A DNA stretch of 54,333 nucleotides, taken from the NCBI RefSeq assembly GCF_934309415.1, contig NZ_CAKRDI010000020.1:1-54333 (forward strand), written 5' to 3'. Each line of letters opens with the position of its first letter. Position 1 is the stretch's first letter. The notes under the pieces are model-generated. The model made no database searches. It saw nothing but the letters and a program-made list of their open reading frames with translations, and was not told where the DNA came from. This DNA comes from an uncultured Mediterraneibacter sp. Its GTDB lineage: Bacteria > Bacillota > Clostridia > Lachnospirales > Lachnospiraceae. Of this stretch, positions 1-7,906 are shown piece by piece. The position numbers and the translations under genes are program-made.

Positions 1-110
1 TTCGCAGAGTTGTATACTCTACGAAAGAAATTTTTCAAACATTCTTTGAATTTTAGCTTCTATTTCCGTTTGGGATTGACTAATGGACTAGTTTATTGAA
101 TTGATTTAGA

Positions 111-199
111 GTGTGTCTGAAAAATCATTCCTGCGATCTGCATGCCACACCTTGCAGAAATTTTGACATATATCTCGCAAAAAGCATTTTCAGACACAC
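111..199. repeat. Family A palindromic intergenic repeat, copy 1
   Basis: A perfect 13-bp inverted repeat bounds this unit: GTGTGTCTGAAAA at 111-123 and TTTTCAGACACAC at 187-199. The left arm continues into the family core AATCATTCCTGCGATCTGCATG. The same core recurs near 13585, 46140 and 46316. A possible 5-bp direct repeat TTAGA lies at 106-110 and 201-205, which hints at a target duplication but is too short to prove one. No coding sequence overlaps it. Confidence 0.7.
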
Positions 200-224
200 C
201 TTAGAATTTATTTGAATTAATAGA

Positions 225-345
225 TATAATACAAAAACCACATTCATCCGAACATTGATATGCTTCCTTTAGATAAACAATTCTATTCTTAGTTGCTTCT
301 CTAAAAGGTATATCAATTTTTCACTCAGATGAATGTGGTTTTTTC
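225..345 (+). ncRNA. Candidate small RNA: promoter-like box plus a 111-nt foldback
   Basis: A TATAAT box at 225-230 is followed at once by a long imperfect hairpin. Its 16-bp outer stem pairs AAAAACCACATTCATC (233-248) with GATGAATGTGGTTTTT (328-343). Inner blocks ATTGATAT/ATATCAAT and CCTTTAGA/TCTAAAAGG also pair. The 3' arm ends in a T-run, so a transcript starting near 237 would end at its own terminator. The -35 region (TTAGAA at 201-206) is poor. It could instead be a two-way terminator for the relic gene at 397, or a decayed mobile element. Confidence 0.4.
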
Positions 346-396
346 TGTTTATTTTATTACTTTATACGACCGCTTCTAATATTCTCTTCTCTCCAA

Positions 397-1347
397 TTAC
401 AATATCATGAACTCCAATTTCTTTTTAATCTCTTTCCCCTGCATTTCAGCAGTTGACAGGAAATAATTGTACAATCTCGTCTCAAAAATTCTGTTCGCTA
501 TCGCAACTTTTCCATTTTGATTTTTTATAAACCCAAACATCGTTGCTATGTCAATTGAAGTTTCATCTGAATTGTAAGTGATGCTTTTCCCTTTAAAAAG
601 GACTTCCTGTATCATCTGATTCAATTCAGGATAATCTTTTATCTTTGTGATCAAAGACTCAAACAACGTATTTTTTTCTGACAATATCATGCGGATTGCT
701 TCATTGAATCCTTTTCTGGTCCACACGTCCTTTTTAGAAGCATATTCTTCTTCCTGACTGATTCTTTCATCCAGTAACTGACATATACGTGATACTAGGA
801 AAGGATATCCTGATGTATAATCATAAATCCATCCTGCTATTTCTTCTGGATTCATTCCGGTATGATAATCGGCTTCATATTCCTTCAGCATTTCTGCTAT
901 TTCTTCTTTTGAAAAACTCATATCGACATTAAAATCCGCTGCAATATTCCACGGACTGTTGTATTTATGTTCTCCATCATCCCGAAGTTTTCTTTTCAAA
1001 TTTTTTATATCATAAACGCCTGTAAGTATAACTGACTTAAATGTTGGCTCAATGTCTCTGTCTATATATCGGGCACGAAGCTGCGCCAGAAAATCTAAAA
1101 ATACCTGATTATTGGATGCACTGTCTACTTCATCAATCATTAATACAAGCGGTTTATCTGCCACCTCGCATATATTACTCAGCTCTCCAAAAAGAGAACG
1201 TAACACTAAGGATTTTTTCTCATTTTTTCCATAATCTATCTGTACTTTCAAATGATTTAGTGCTTCTGTCATTTTCTCTGAAAGATTTGCCTGTCTTAAA
1301 TGATTTTCTCCAGTTTGCTGTTCTGACAGGCTGCCTCCGTATTTCAA
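397..1347 (-). pseudogene. 5'-truncated AAA-family ATPase remnant
   Basis: The 316 codons encode the C-terminal two thirds of an AAA-like ATPase common in Lachnospiraceae. The Walker B region VLMIDEVDSA, the sensor-like stretch ILTGVYD and a helical C-terminal lid (TSGYPFLVSRICQLLDE) are present. No Walker A (GxxxxGKT) exists, and the family's roughly 150 N-terminal residues are missing. The first 50-60 bases of the frame are antisense to another gene's conserved sequence, so the apparent start is an accident of the junction. No ribosome binding site precedes it. A dead remnant is most likely. The family name is recalled from motifs, not searched. Confidence 0.7.
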
Positions 1348-1967
1348 AAGAGAGTATTTTTACAGGACTCAATAATTTTAAAGTTCTTTCTATTACAGAC
1401 GCCCGCTTTGATGAGCAATTTGGTTTTACCGGGGAAGAAGTCCGTACTCTTCTTGAAACCTATCATCTGGAATCGCATCTGGATGAAATAAAAGAATGGT
1501 TTAATCACACCTTTTTGTCAAATGCTGAACCGTTAAGTTCTTTACTGAATGCATTTGCAGATGGTGATGCTGCCGGTATTGAACAGCATCTGACACAAAT
1601 TCTCAGCAATACAATCAGCATTTTCGATACCAGAGCACGGAATGAGGAAAAGGAAATATTTTATCATGGAATCCTTCTGGGACTAATGCGTTGTAATCCA
1701 GAATGGCTGGTCAGATCAAACGCTGAATCAGGAGACGGTTTCGCTGACATTCTGATTGAACCGGAGAATCCTGATCTGGGCATTGTAATTGAATTGAAAT
1801 ATACACAGACTTTTTCAGGATTGGAGAAATCCTGTGATAAAGCTATTGCTCAGATAGAAGATCGCCGATATGATGAATCTTTACGTAATGAGGGACGTAC
1901 GGATATTCTGGCCTACGGAATTGCTTTTTGTAAAAAGCGTTGTAAAGTTATTGTTAAAAGATTGTAA
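1296..1967 (+). pseudogene. Internally deleted AAA-ATPase-like / PD-(D/E)XK nuclease gene fragment
   Basis: The frame carries the hallmark stretch LQFAVLTGCLRISKESIF of the AAA-ATPase_like plus PDDEXK_9 family from about 1299. After KEWF near 1498 it jumps straight to the C-terminal nuclease part, with NTISIFDTRARNEEKEIFYH, WLVRSNAESG and the PD-(D/E)XK core DILIEPENPDLGIVIELKY. Full-length members have some 200 residues between these parts and a P-loop N-terminus; both are missing here. The gene therefore suffered a 5' truncation and an internal deletion. Reading-frame extension upstream to 1041 is antisense to the neighbouring relic and not real coding. Function is presumed lost. Confidence 0.75.
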
Positions 1968-2008
1968 TTTTTGTACCCTAGAAAAGACAATTCTCTTCTC
2001 CCGAGTCC

Positions 2009-2037
2009 TTGTATTTTCACGGTAAAAATGTTATAAC
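2009..2037 (+). promoter_or_regulatory. Sigma-70-type promoter for prs
   Basis: TTGTAT at 2009-2014 and TATAAC at 2032-2037 are separated by exactly 17 bp, 60 bp upstream of the prs start codon. Orientation and distance fit transcription of prs. Confidence 0.6.
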
Positions 2038-2096
2038 CATATATGTAGAAATATCAAATCTGTTAGCAGATCAATATTTATCACAGGAGAAGAAAA

Positions 2097-3275
2097 ATGA
2101 CAAACATCGAAATGTTAGAAAGAACACTCCCTGTTGCCCCACTGAAGCTGATCGCCATGGAGAGCTGTCAGGCTCTGGGACAGAAAGTAAATGATTACAT
2201 CGTTTCTTTCAGGGAAAACACAATCAATGAGGTTACTGAATCCCCACTGTATGTAAATTACAAATCCAACAACTATCTGGTAGATTGCAGCTGCCCGAGA
2301 TTTGGTTCTGGTGAAGCAAAGGGTGTTTTAAAAGAGACCATCCGCGGAACTGACCTTTTCATTATGACAGATGTGTGCAATTACAGCCTGACTTACACTG
2401 TAAACGGACATATCAATCATATGTCTCCGGACGATCATTATCAGGATCTGAAGAGAATTATCGCCGCCGCAACAGGTAAAGCACACCGTATCAATGTTAT
2501 TATGCCGTTCCTTTATGAAAGCAGACAGCATAAGCGTACAAGAAGAGAATCTCTTGACTGTGCACTTGCACTGGAAGAGCTGAACGCAATGGGCGTTACA
2601 AATATCGTAACTTTTGACGCTCATGACCCGCGTGTTCAGAATGCGATCCCGCTGAGCGGATTCGACAGTTTTGATCCTCCGTATCAGTTCCTGAAAGCAC
2701 TGTTCCGTGAAGTTCCGGATATCATCCCGGATAAAGATCACCTGATGATCATCAGCCCGGATGAGGGAGCTATGCACCGTGCAGTATACTTCTCTAACGT
2801 ACTTGGTGTTGATATGGGTATGTTCTACAAACGTCGTGACTACTCTACCATCGTGAATGGAAAGAACCCGATTGTCGCTCATGAATTCCTTGGTGACGAT
2901 GTAACTGGAAAAGATGTAATTATCGTTGATGATATGATTTCTTCCGGTGAAAGTATGCTCGATGTTGCAAAACAGCTGAAAGACCGCAAAGCAGGACGTG
3001 TCTTCGTTTGTACAACCTTCGGTCTGTTCACAGACGGATTTGACAAGTTCGATGAGTATTATGAAAAAGGATATATTGATAAGGTTATTACAACAAACCT
3101 TACTTATCTCCCACCGGTTCTTTACGAAAAACCATATTTCGTAAAAGCTGATATGAGTAAATTCCTTGCTCTGATCATTGATTCCCTGAATCATGACACA
3201 ACCATTGGTAATGTACTGAACCCGACGGATAAGATTCATGCATTACTTGAGAAGCATAAAAAAGGACTGGCTTAA
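2097..3275 (+). CDS. prs: Ribose-phosphate pyrophosphokinase
   Basis: Makes PRPP from ribose 5-phosphate and ATP, the precursor for purine, pyrimidine, NAD, histidine and tryptophan synthesis in the cytosol. The PRPP-binding loop VIIVDDMISSGESM lies near residue 285, and the ATP-site segment RRESLDCALALEELNAMG near 145. At 392 residues it is longer than the roughly 315-residue bacterial norm because of an extended N-terminus and insertions, a form common in Clostridia. An AGGAG site ends 8 bp before the ATG. It stands alone between a promoter at 2009 and a terminator at 3321. The DNA on the opposite strand holds long open frames that are only shadows. Confidence 0.93.
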   Translation: MTNIEMLERTLPVAPLKLIAMESCQALGQKVNDYIVSFRENTINEVTESPLYVNYKSNNYLVDCSCPRFGSGEAKGVLKETIRGTDLFIMTDVCNYSLTYTVNGHINHMSPDDHYQDLKRIIAAATGKAHRINVIMPFLYESRQHKRTRRESLDCALALEELNAMGVTNIVTFDAHDPRVQNAIPLSGFDSFDPPYQFLKALFREVPDIIPDKDHLMIISPDEGAMHRAVYFSNVLGVDMGMFYKRRDYSTIVNGKNPIVAHEFLGDDVTGKDVIIVDDMISSGESMLDVAKQLKDRKAGRVFVCTTFGLFTDGFDKFDEYYEKGYIDKVITTNLTYLPPVLYEKPYFVKADMSKFLALIIDSLNHDTTIGNVLNPTDKIHALLEKHKKGLA

Positions 3276-3320
3276 TCGGTAATTTTGGATATTATGCTTT
3301 TCTGAAATGAGTGAAATTAA

Positions 3321-3370
3321 AAACACCTGAAAAGATTGCTTGTTTGTTGAATCTTTTCGGGTGTTTTTAT
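3321..3370. terminator. Bidirectional Rho-independent terminator after prs
   Basis: The arms AAACACCTGAAAAGATT and AATCTTTTCGGGTGTTT enclose a 12-nt loop. T-runs follow on both strands. It can end prs from the left and the Rpn tail gene from the right. Confidence 0.88.
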
Positions 3371-3373
3371 TAG

Positions 3374-3625
3374 TTACGGTATATTAGGAGTGGATGTGTT
3401 TTCTGTAGTATTTTTCTCGAGTTCTTCCATTCTTTTTTGATGTTCTAATTCTAGATTTTTGTTCAACTTTTTTAATTCTTGATTTTCTAATTTCAAATTT
3501 CTATTCACTTGAATCAACTTCTGGTGTTCTAACTTCAAATTTTCTAATTCTTTTTTTCGTTCCTCAATCATCAACATTACTGTATTACGGTCAAGCTCTA
3601 ATAATTCTTCCGAAAAAAGTCCCAT
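3374..3625 (-). pseudogene. Duplicated coiled-coil tail of an Rpn-family protein (83 codons)
   Basis: The predicted product begins MGLFSEELLELDRNTV and is almost the same as the tail of the gene just upstream, which reads MGMFSKELLELDRNTV at about residue 279. The rest is a strongly charged coiled coil with heptad-like repeats of LEHQK, LENQE and LELEHQ. The catalytic PD-(D/E)XK region is missing. A GAGGGAG sequence sits 8 bp before the ATG, so it could still be translated, perhaps as a dimerisation partner. Alternatively it is the stub of a second copy lost by recombination. No independent function can be assigned. Confidence 0.55.
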
Positions 3626-3654
3626 TATCTCATCTCCCTCTTATCACTTGCATT

Positions 3655-4659
3655 TTATGCTTTTACGTTTTTTTCAAGTTCTTCTACCTTTTTAAGAAGT
3701 TCTGCAATTGTTTGATCCTTTTCTTGACTTTCCGCCTTCAAATTTTCCAGCTCTTTCGCCATCTCGTCTATCATCAACTGTACGGTATTACGATCCAGTT
3801 CCAGCAATTCTTTTGAGAACATTCCCATCACCTCTTCCAGATTTTGGCAGACATCATAGACTTGTTCGTACATGTCTTTGAAAGCCGGATATTTTTCTAT
3901 GATTGCAATAATGTTCTCCGGTTCATCCATGCACAGGAATGCAAGCCATGCTTCCAGCCTGTTTTCTATTTTCATCATGTCATCTTTATTATGCTGAATT
4001 GATTTAAAAATGTCAAGTGGGATAAAAATATATTTCTGAAGAAGATTCATTTCTACTCCTGTATCGGATTTCTGCTCGAAGCTATGCATATACTCCTCTG
4101 GAAATTTATGAAATAAAGCGGGACTTGTTTCAAACAGGATGATGGTATATACCGGCTTAATATTTTTGTATGAAAACGTTTTATTTGCTTTCTTTATTTC
4201 ATTTCGTACTCTCCGGTACTGGCGTAATAAAAGGTCTGCCGAATAACATGCGCTTCGTTCTCCCGGAAACATATAGCCTATTTTCTGAATTTCCAGATCT
4301 ACAATACTGCCATCCTCCAACTGAACGACCATATCCATAATTAACAATGAAAATTCATCCGCGATTCTTGTCCCGTCATTTGGCAGAACATCAATTATTT
4401 TTACTTTCTGTCCCAGGATCAATGATAATAATTCATTTACCCTGTCTGGTACGGCTGATGGATCCAGAATTTCTTTGATCATAAAATCATACATCATTTT
4501 TACACCTTTTACTCCGGTACAGAAGTTAAGGAATTCTTCCTGCTGCTCTTCTTTCCATTCATAAAAAATTCTCTGGAGATGTTCTTTTTCATAAATTTCT
4601 TTTAAAATTTCTTCTCTGGTGCGGATTATCGGAAAATACTGCTGTAATAGATTTGTCAT
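3655..4659 (-). CDS. Rpn family recombination-promoting nuclease / putative transposase
   Basis: The 334-residue protein matches the Rpn/PDDEXK_2 pattern. Its N-terminal core has FMIKEILDPSAVPDRVNELL, an acidic D near 'IADEFSLLIMDMVV', and the catalytic-type segment VDLEIQKIGYMFPGERSACYSADLLLRQY (residues about 119-147). A coiled-coil tail follows (AKELENLKAESQEKDQ). Family members are DNA endonucleases that raise recombination and are often found in many copies. AAGGAGG lies 10 bp before the ATG. A truncated copy of its tail lies directly downstream, a sign of duplication. Cell role is not known; nuclease activity is inferred from family. Confidence 0.8.
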   Translation of the reverse strand: MTNLLQQYFPIIRTREEILKEIYEKEHLQRIFYEWKEEQQEEFLNFCTGVKGVKMMYDFMIKEILDPSAVPDRVNELLSLILGQKVKIIDVLPNDGTRIADEFSLLIMDMVVQLEDGSIVDLEIQKIGYMFPGERSACYSADLLLRQYRRVRNEIKKANKTFSYKNIKPVYTIILFETSPALFHKFPEEYMHSFEQKSDTGVEMNLLQKYIFIPLDIFKSIQHNKDDMMKIENRLEAWLAFLCMDEPENIIAIIEKYPAFKDMYEQVYDVCQNLEEVMGMFSKELLELDRNTVQLMIDEMAKELENLKAESQEKDQTIAELLKKVEELEKNVKA

Positions 4660-4678
4660 AGGCTCATGCCCTCCTTGT

Positions 4679-5142
4679 GAAATGATTAATTGAATTGAAA
4701 TGTTTAACGGTTACTTAACAGCCTTGCTGTTTTAACATTGGTTCATAACGGATTTTCTGTCTCGATTCTGAAACACCGAAATGATTTTAGATCTGCCTGT
4801 CGGCTTATAGAACACGTTAAGAATCCGCAGAATGCTTTTCTCAACGTGCTAATAGATTATCACAGTTTTTTATTTGGATACAAGCTGTTACAGAAGAATT
4901 CATTTATATGCCAGAATTACTGGCATAATTATATAGCATACTATACTGGGAAACATTTTATCTCATCAATCCTTTCCTACCTGACTTTTGTAAATTCCAT
5001 TATGCACTTGCACTGAATATATATAAAATCTATCCCTCACAATTACATATGTATATTACAAATATAATTTCTAAACGGATTATCATTCACAGGCAATCTA
5101 TGAGCAATAACTCTAAACATACTTTGAGAAAATTGCAAAATA
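4679..5142. other. Long spacer without a supported gene
   Basis: I see no credible coding region here. A 92-codon plus-strand frame at 4738-5016 has no ribosome binding site and no recognisable motif. A short inverted repeat, ATGCCAG/CTGGCAT at 4908-4926, lies in the middle of an AT-rich tract, and another hairpin (TTAACAGC/GCTGTTTTAA) at about 4716-4734 is near the Rpn gene's upstream side. Function unknown. Confidence 0.5.
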
Positions 5143-5186
5143 AAAGAAATTGCCGACTTATCTTTTCATAAATCAGCAATTTCTTT
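5143..5186 (-). terminator. Rho-independent terminator after mgsA
   Basis: An imperfect stem joins AAAGAAATTGC and GCAATTTCTTT around a small loop, 15 bp beyond the mgsA stop codon. U-rich sequence follows on the minus strand, and the plus strand is nearly as good. Confidence 0.75.
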
Positions 5187-5201
5187 CATTTTAAATACTA
5201 A

Positions 5202-5678
5202 CTATTTCATCTGATTCACACGATCCTGAATGGTCTTATTGAAGTTCTCGATCTTTCTGGAGTATGTCTCATTCATAAACTTGGAATTGAGCATAAAGTC
5301 TGCTGTTGCCAGGTTATTTGCGATCGGGATGTCGTATACTACTGCGATACGGAGAAGTGCTTTTACATCCGGATCATGTGGCTGCGCTTCCAGCGGATCC
5401 CAGAGGAAGATCATGAAGTCAATCTGGCCTTCTACAATCTTTGCACCAATCTGCTGGTCACCACCAAGCGGACCGCTGCAGTATCCTTTCACCGGAAGTC
5501 CTGTGCGTTCTGCGATCAGACGTGCGGTTGTTCCGGTTCCGCAGAGAAAATGACTTTTCAATACTTCTTTGTTTTTGTCGCACCAGTCTACGAGCTCTTT
5601 CTTCTTTCCATCATGAGCAACTAATGCGATATGTTTTGCCTTGCCAATTTCCATTGTTACGTAGTTGTCATCTAACAT
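5202..5678 (-). CDS. mgsA: Methylglyoxal synthase
   Basis: Converts dihydroxyacetone phosphate to methylglyoxal and phosphate, a bypass that frees phosphate when sugar phosphates build up. The 158-residue product has the conserved VAHDGKK start, the phosphate-binding CGTGTTARLI, the catalytic segment SGPLGGDQQIGAKI and WDPLEAQPHDPDVKALLRIA. I chose the ATG at 5678 because AAGGAGGAC lies just upstream and the length then fits the family (about 150); a longer frame to 5756 has no such site and would add an unrelated N-terminus. The neighbouring dehydrogenase gene lies in the same direction 205 bp upstream. Confidence 0.93.
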   Translation of the reverse strand: MLDDNYVTMEIGKAKHIALVAHDGKKKELVDWCDKNKEVLKSHFLCGTGTTARLIAERTGLPVKGYCSGPLGGDQQIGAKIVEGQIDFMIFLWDPLEAQPHDPDVKALLRIAVVYDIPIANNLATADFMLNSKFMNETYSRKIENFNKTIQDRVNQMK

Positions 5679-5883
5679 AATCTTGTCCTCCTTGCCAATC
5701 CTTATTGTTGTCCTTTTATATTTTGCAAACTCCATCGGCAACTGAATGCCAGTCATCTGATTACGAAGTATAACTCCGTAACTTCAGAAGTGAGTCTGTG
5801 CCACCATTACTACTGCCCTTAATAGCAACCTATAAAGCTTTGTACTGAGCATATCCGATTTTTTCTACAAATATGATTTCTCA

Positions 5884-6768
5884 CTACTCTTCTGTACAAC
5901 GGTGTTCTTCATCATAGAATTTCACCAGCGCCTGTGTTCCAAGATCTCCAAGTCCTTCTGCCTCAAGTTCTTCGTAATTTGCAAGAACCAGACTGAGCAC
6001 ATCCAGAGAGAGTCCTTTTCTGTTTGCCTCAACGAGTGCCAGTTTCATATCTTTGATGAAATGTTTCATAAAGAATCCCGGTGCGTAATCTCCGTTGATG
6101 ATCTTCGGACCAAATGTATCCAGCTGTTTGCTTCCTGCTGCCCCTGTAGCCACTGATTTCATCACAGTATCCAGATCCAGTCCCTGCTCTTTTGCATAAG
6201 TAAGTGCTTCACAGACTCCGGAAAGTGTTCCGGCGATCATGATCTGATTTGCCAGTTTACAGTGCTGTCCGCATCCGGCTTTTCCCTGATAATTAATGTT
6301 TGTTCCCATGGCCTCGAAAAGTGGCATACATGCTTCGTAGTCCTCTTTTTCTCCGCCAACCAGAATGGAAAGTGTTCCAGCTTTGGCACCTGTATCTCCT
6401 CCGGTAACCGGCGCATCCAGTACATGGAATCCTCTCTTTGTTCCTTCTGCATAGATCTTTTCTGCGATCTGCGGACTGGTTGTTGTCATATCAATCAGAT
6501 ATGCTCCCTGCATTGCGCTGTCCAGAATATTATCTTTGTCAAAATAAACTTCTTCCACGTCTTTCGGGAATCCTACGATCGTGATCACTGCATCGCAGCC
6601 TTCCACACAGGATTTGATGGATTCATGAAAGATTGCTCCCTCACTGATGACATCTTCCACTTTTGATTTTGTACGTGCGTAAATATGAAGTTCAAATCCG
6701 GCTTTCATAAGGTTTCTTACCATGGATTTTCCCATGATACCTACACCGATAAATCCTATTTTCTTCAT
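5884..6768 (-). CDS. NAD(P)-dependent beta-hydroxyacid dehydrogenase (tartronate semialdehyde reductase / 3-hydroxyisobutyrate dehydrogenase family)
   Basis: The 294-residue protein starts with the Rossmann dinucleotide loop GFIGVGIMGKSM (residues 5-16). The substrate-binding signature DAPVTGGDTGAKAGTLSILVGG follows near 118-139, then the catalytic lysine segment GCGQHCKLANQ (about 166-176). These define the family of GarR, GlxR and MmsB. The real substrate, whether tartronate semialdehyde, 3-hydroxyisobutyrate, succinic semialdehyde or another short hydroxyacid, cannot be read from sequence. AGGGAG precedes the ATG. It lies upstream of mgsA on the same strand; a joint role in aldehyde metabolism is only a guess. 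Confidence 0.85.
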   Translation of the reverse strand: MKKIGFIGVGIMGKSMVRNLMKAGFELHIYARTKSKVEDVISEGAIFHESIKSCVEGCDAVITIVGFPKDVEEVYFDKDNILDSAMQGAYLIDMTTTSPQIAEKIYAEGTKRGFHVLDAPVTGGDTGAKAGTLSILVGGEKEDYEACMPLFEAMGTNINYQGKAGCGQHCKLANQIMIAGTLSGVCEALTYAKEQGLDLDTVMKSVATGAAGSKQLDTFGPKIINGDYAPGFFMKHFIKDMKLALVEANRKGLSLDVLSLVLANYEELEAEGLGDLGTQALVKFYDEEHRCTEE

Positions 6769-6849
6769 TCTTAATCTCCCTGTATCTCATTTATATTTAT
6801 AGAAATTTCTTATCACTGTTTTTGCGTTCATTCAAAACAATCACTTTTT

Positions 6850-6879
6850 ATATTATTCAACACTCATTGTTTTTCTCAA
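6850..6879 (-). promoter_or_regulatory. Probable promoter for the beta-hydroxyacid dehydrogenase gene
   Basis: On the minus strand, TTGAGA (6874-6879) and TAATAT (6850-6855) are separated by 18 bp and lie about 82 bp upstream of the start codon. The match is moderate. Confidence 0.4.
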
Positions 6880-6973
6880 AAAGTATGTTTTAACCTGACT
6901 GTATCTCTTTCACCGCCTCAGGTAATTCTAAAAACAGCAACATCACTTATTCTTTTTGAAAAAGCTGTCAAGA

Positions 6974-7648
6974 TTATCTATCTTCCTTCTCAACTACTTC
7001 GCCCTGTTTTTTATAAATGCTGTTCGCCGGAACGAATGCACGTACGGAAGACAGCGGATAAATATTGCTGTGGCTTCCTACTACTGTTCCTGGATTTAAG
7101 ATACTTCCGCATCCAACTTCCACTTCATCACCGAGCATTGCGCCGAATTTTTTCATTCCTGTCTCGATGTTCCCTTCCGCTGTCTTTACAACGACCAGCT
7201 TTTTATCTGATTTGACATTGGATGTAATGGAACCTGCGCCCATGTGAGACTTGTATCCCAGGATAGAATCTCCTACATAATTGTAATGCGGAACCTGTAC
7301 TTTATTGAACAGGATTACATTTTTAAGCTCTGTAGAATTTCCTACTACCGCACCTTCTCCTACGATTGCATTTCCACGGATAAATGCACAGTGACGTACT
7401 TCTGCGTCTTTTCCGATGATTGCCGGTCCGTTGATAAATGCAGTCGGTGCTACTTTCGCTGACTTTGCTACCCACACATTTTCACCGCGTTTTTCATACT
7501 CTTCTTCGCTCAGAGTATTTCCAAGTTCCACGATAAAACTGCTGATCTTTGAAAGTACTTCCCATGGATATGTAACTCCGTTGAAAATATCTTTTGCAAT
7601 TGTCTGATCTAATGAATAAAGTTCTTTTACTGTTAATGCTTTTATCAT
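6974..7648 (-). CDS. Left-handed beta-helix nucleotidyltransferase/acyltransferase-like protein
   Basis: The 224 residues form hexapeptide turns of the LbH fold from about residue 58 to 205 (VWVAKSAKVAPTAFINGPAIIGKDAEVRHCAFIRG is typical). This resembles the C-terminal half of GlmU-type uridyltransferase/acetyltransferases. No N-terminal nucleotidyltransferase domain with its GxGTRM loop is present, so it is a stand-alone beta-helix protein, often annotated as UDP-N-acetylglucosamine pyrophosphorylase-related. The acyl or sugar substrate is unknown. AAAGGAAATG precedes the ATG. No partner gene for sugar nucleotide synthesis is next to it. Confidence 0.7.
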   Translation of the reverse strand: MIKALTVKELYSLDQTIAKDIFNGVTYPWEVLSKISSFIVELGNTLSEEEYEKRGENVWVAKSAKVAPTAFINGPAIIGKDAEVRHCAFIRGNAIVGEGAVVGNSTELKNVILFNKVQVPHYNYVGDSILGYKSHMGAGSITSNVKSDKKLVVVKTAEGNIETGMKKFGAMLGDEVEVGCGSILNPGTVVGSHSNIYPLSSVRAFVPANSIYKKQGEVVEKEDR

Positions 7649-7708
7649 GTTTTCATTTCCTTTCAGAATTATTCTGATTTTTAAGACACGCTCCAGAAAT
7701 CTTTTATT

Positions 7709-7741
7709 GTTACTGTTTGCAACTATGCTGTGAACAATAAC
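7709..7741 (-). repeat. Family B solo hairpin (33 bp)
   Basis: GTTACTGTT and AACAATAAC ends enclose an inner stem, matching module H1 of the family B element in reverse. The flanks read CTTTTATT before it and TTTTATCT after, which match as a near 8-bp direct repeat if the terminal C is shared. Confidence 0.7.
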
Positions 7742-7833
7742 TTTTATCTTCTGCGTCCGGGATTCATTATACCATACTTTTCCTGCCTGGACACTTATTT
7801 TATCTATATTTTACATTCTCTTACATTATACTC

Positions 7834-7866
7834 GTTACTGTTCACAGGTAACCTGCAGACCGTAAC
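7834..7866 (+). repeat. Family B solo hairpin (33 bp), partly decayed
   Basis: This has the same H1 module, GTTACTGTTCACAGGTAACC followed by ...GACCGTAAC. Two bases of the 3' terminal repeat have changed. It lies just beyond the topB stop codon, and no clear target duplication flanks it. Confidence 0.65.
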
Positions 7867-7906
7867 GCATGTCTTAAAAATGCTTTCTGTAAGATGTATG
7901 CCCAAT

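Noticed and set aside
2328..3239. A 303-codon frame antisense to prs
   Set aside because: A shadow of prs codon bias; it lacks motifs and a start site. The same applies to long antisense frames under galM, pyk, topB and polA.
4738..5016. A 92-codon plus-strand frame as a gene
   Set aside because: No ribosome binding site, no family resemblance and AT-rich composition like the spacer around it.
7709..7741. 33-bp hairpins read as ordinary terminators
   Set aside because: No T-run follows them, they occur upstream of genes as well as downstream, and one has an 8-bp target duplication.
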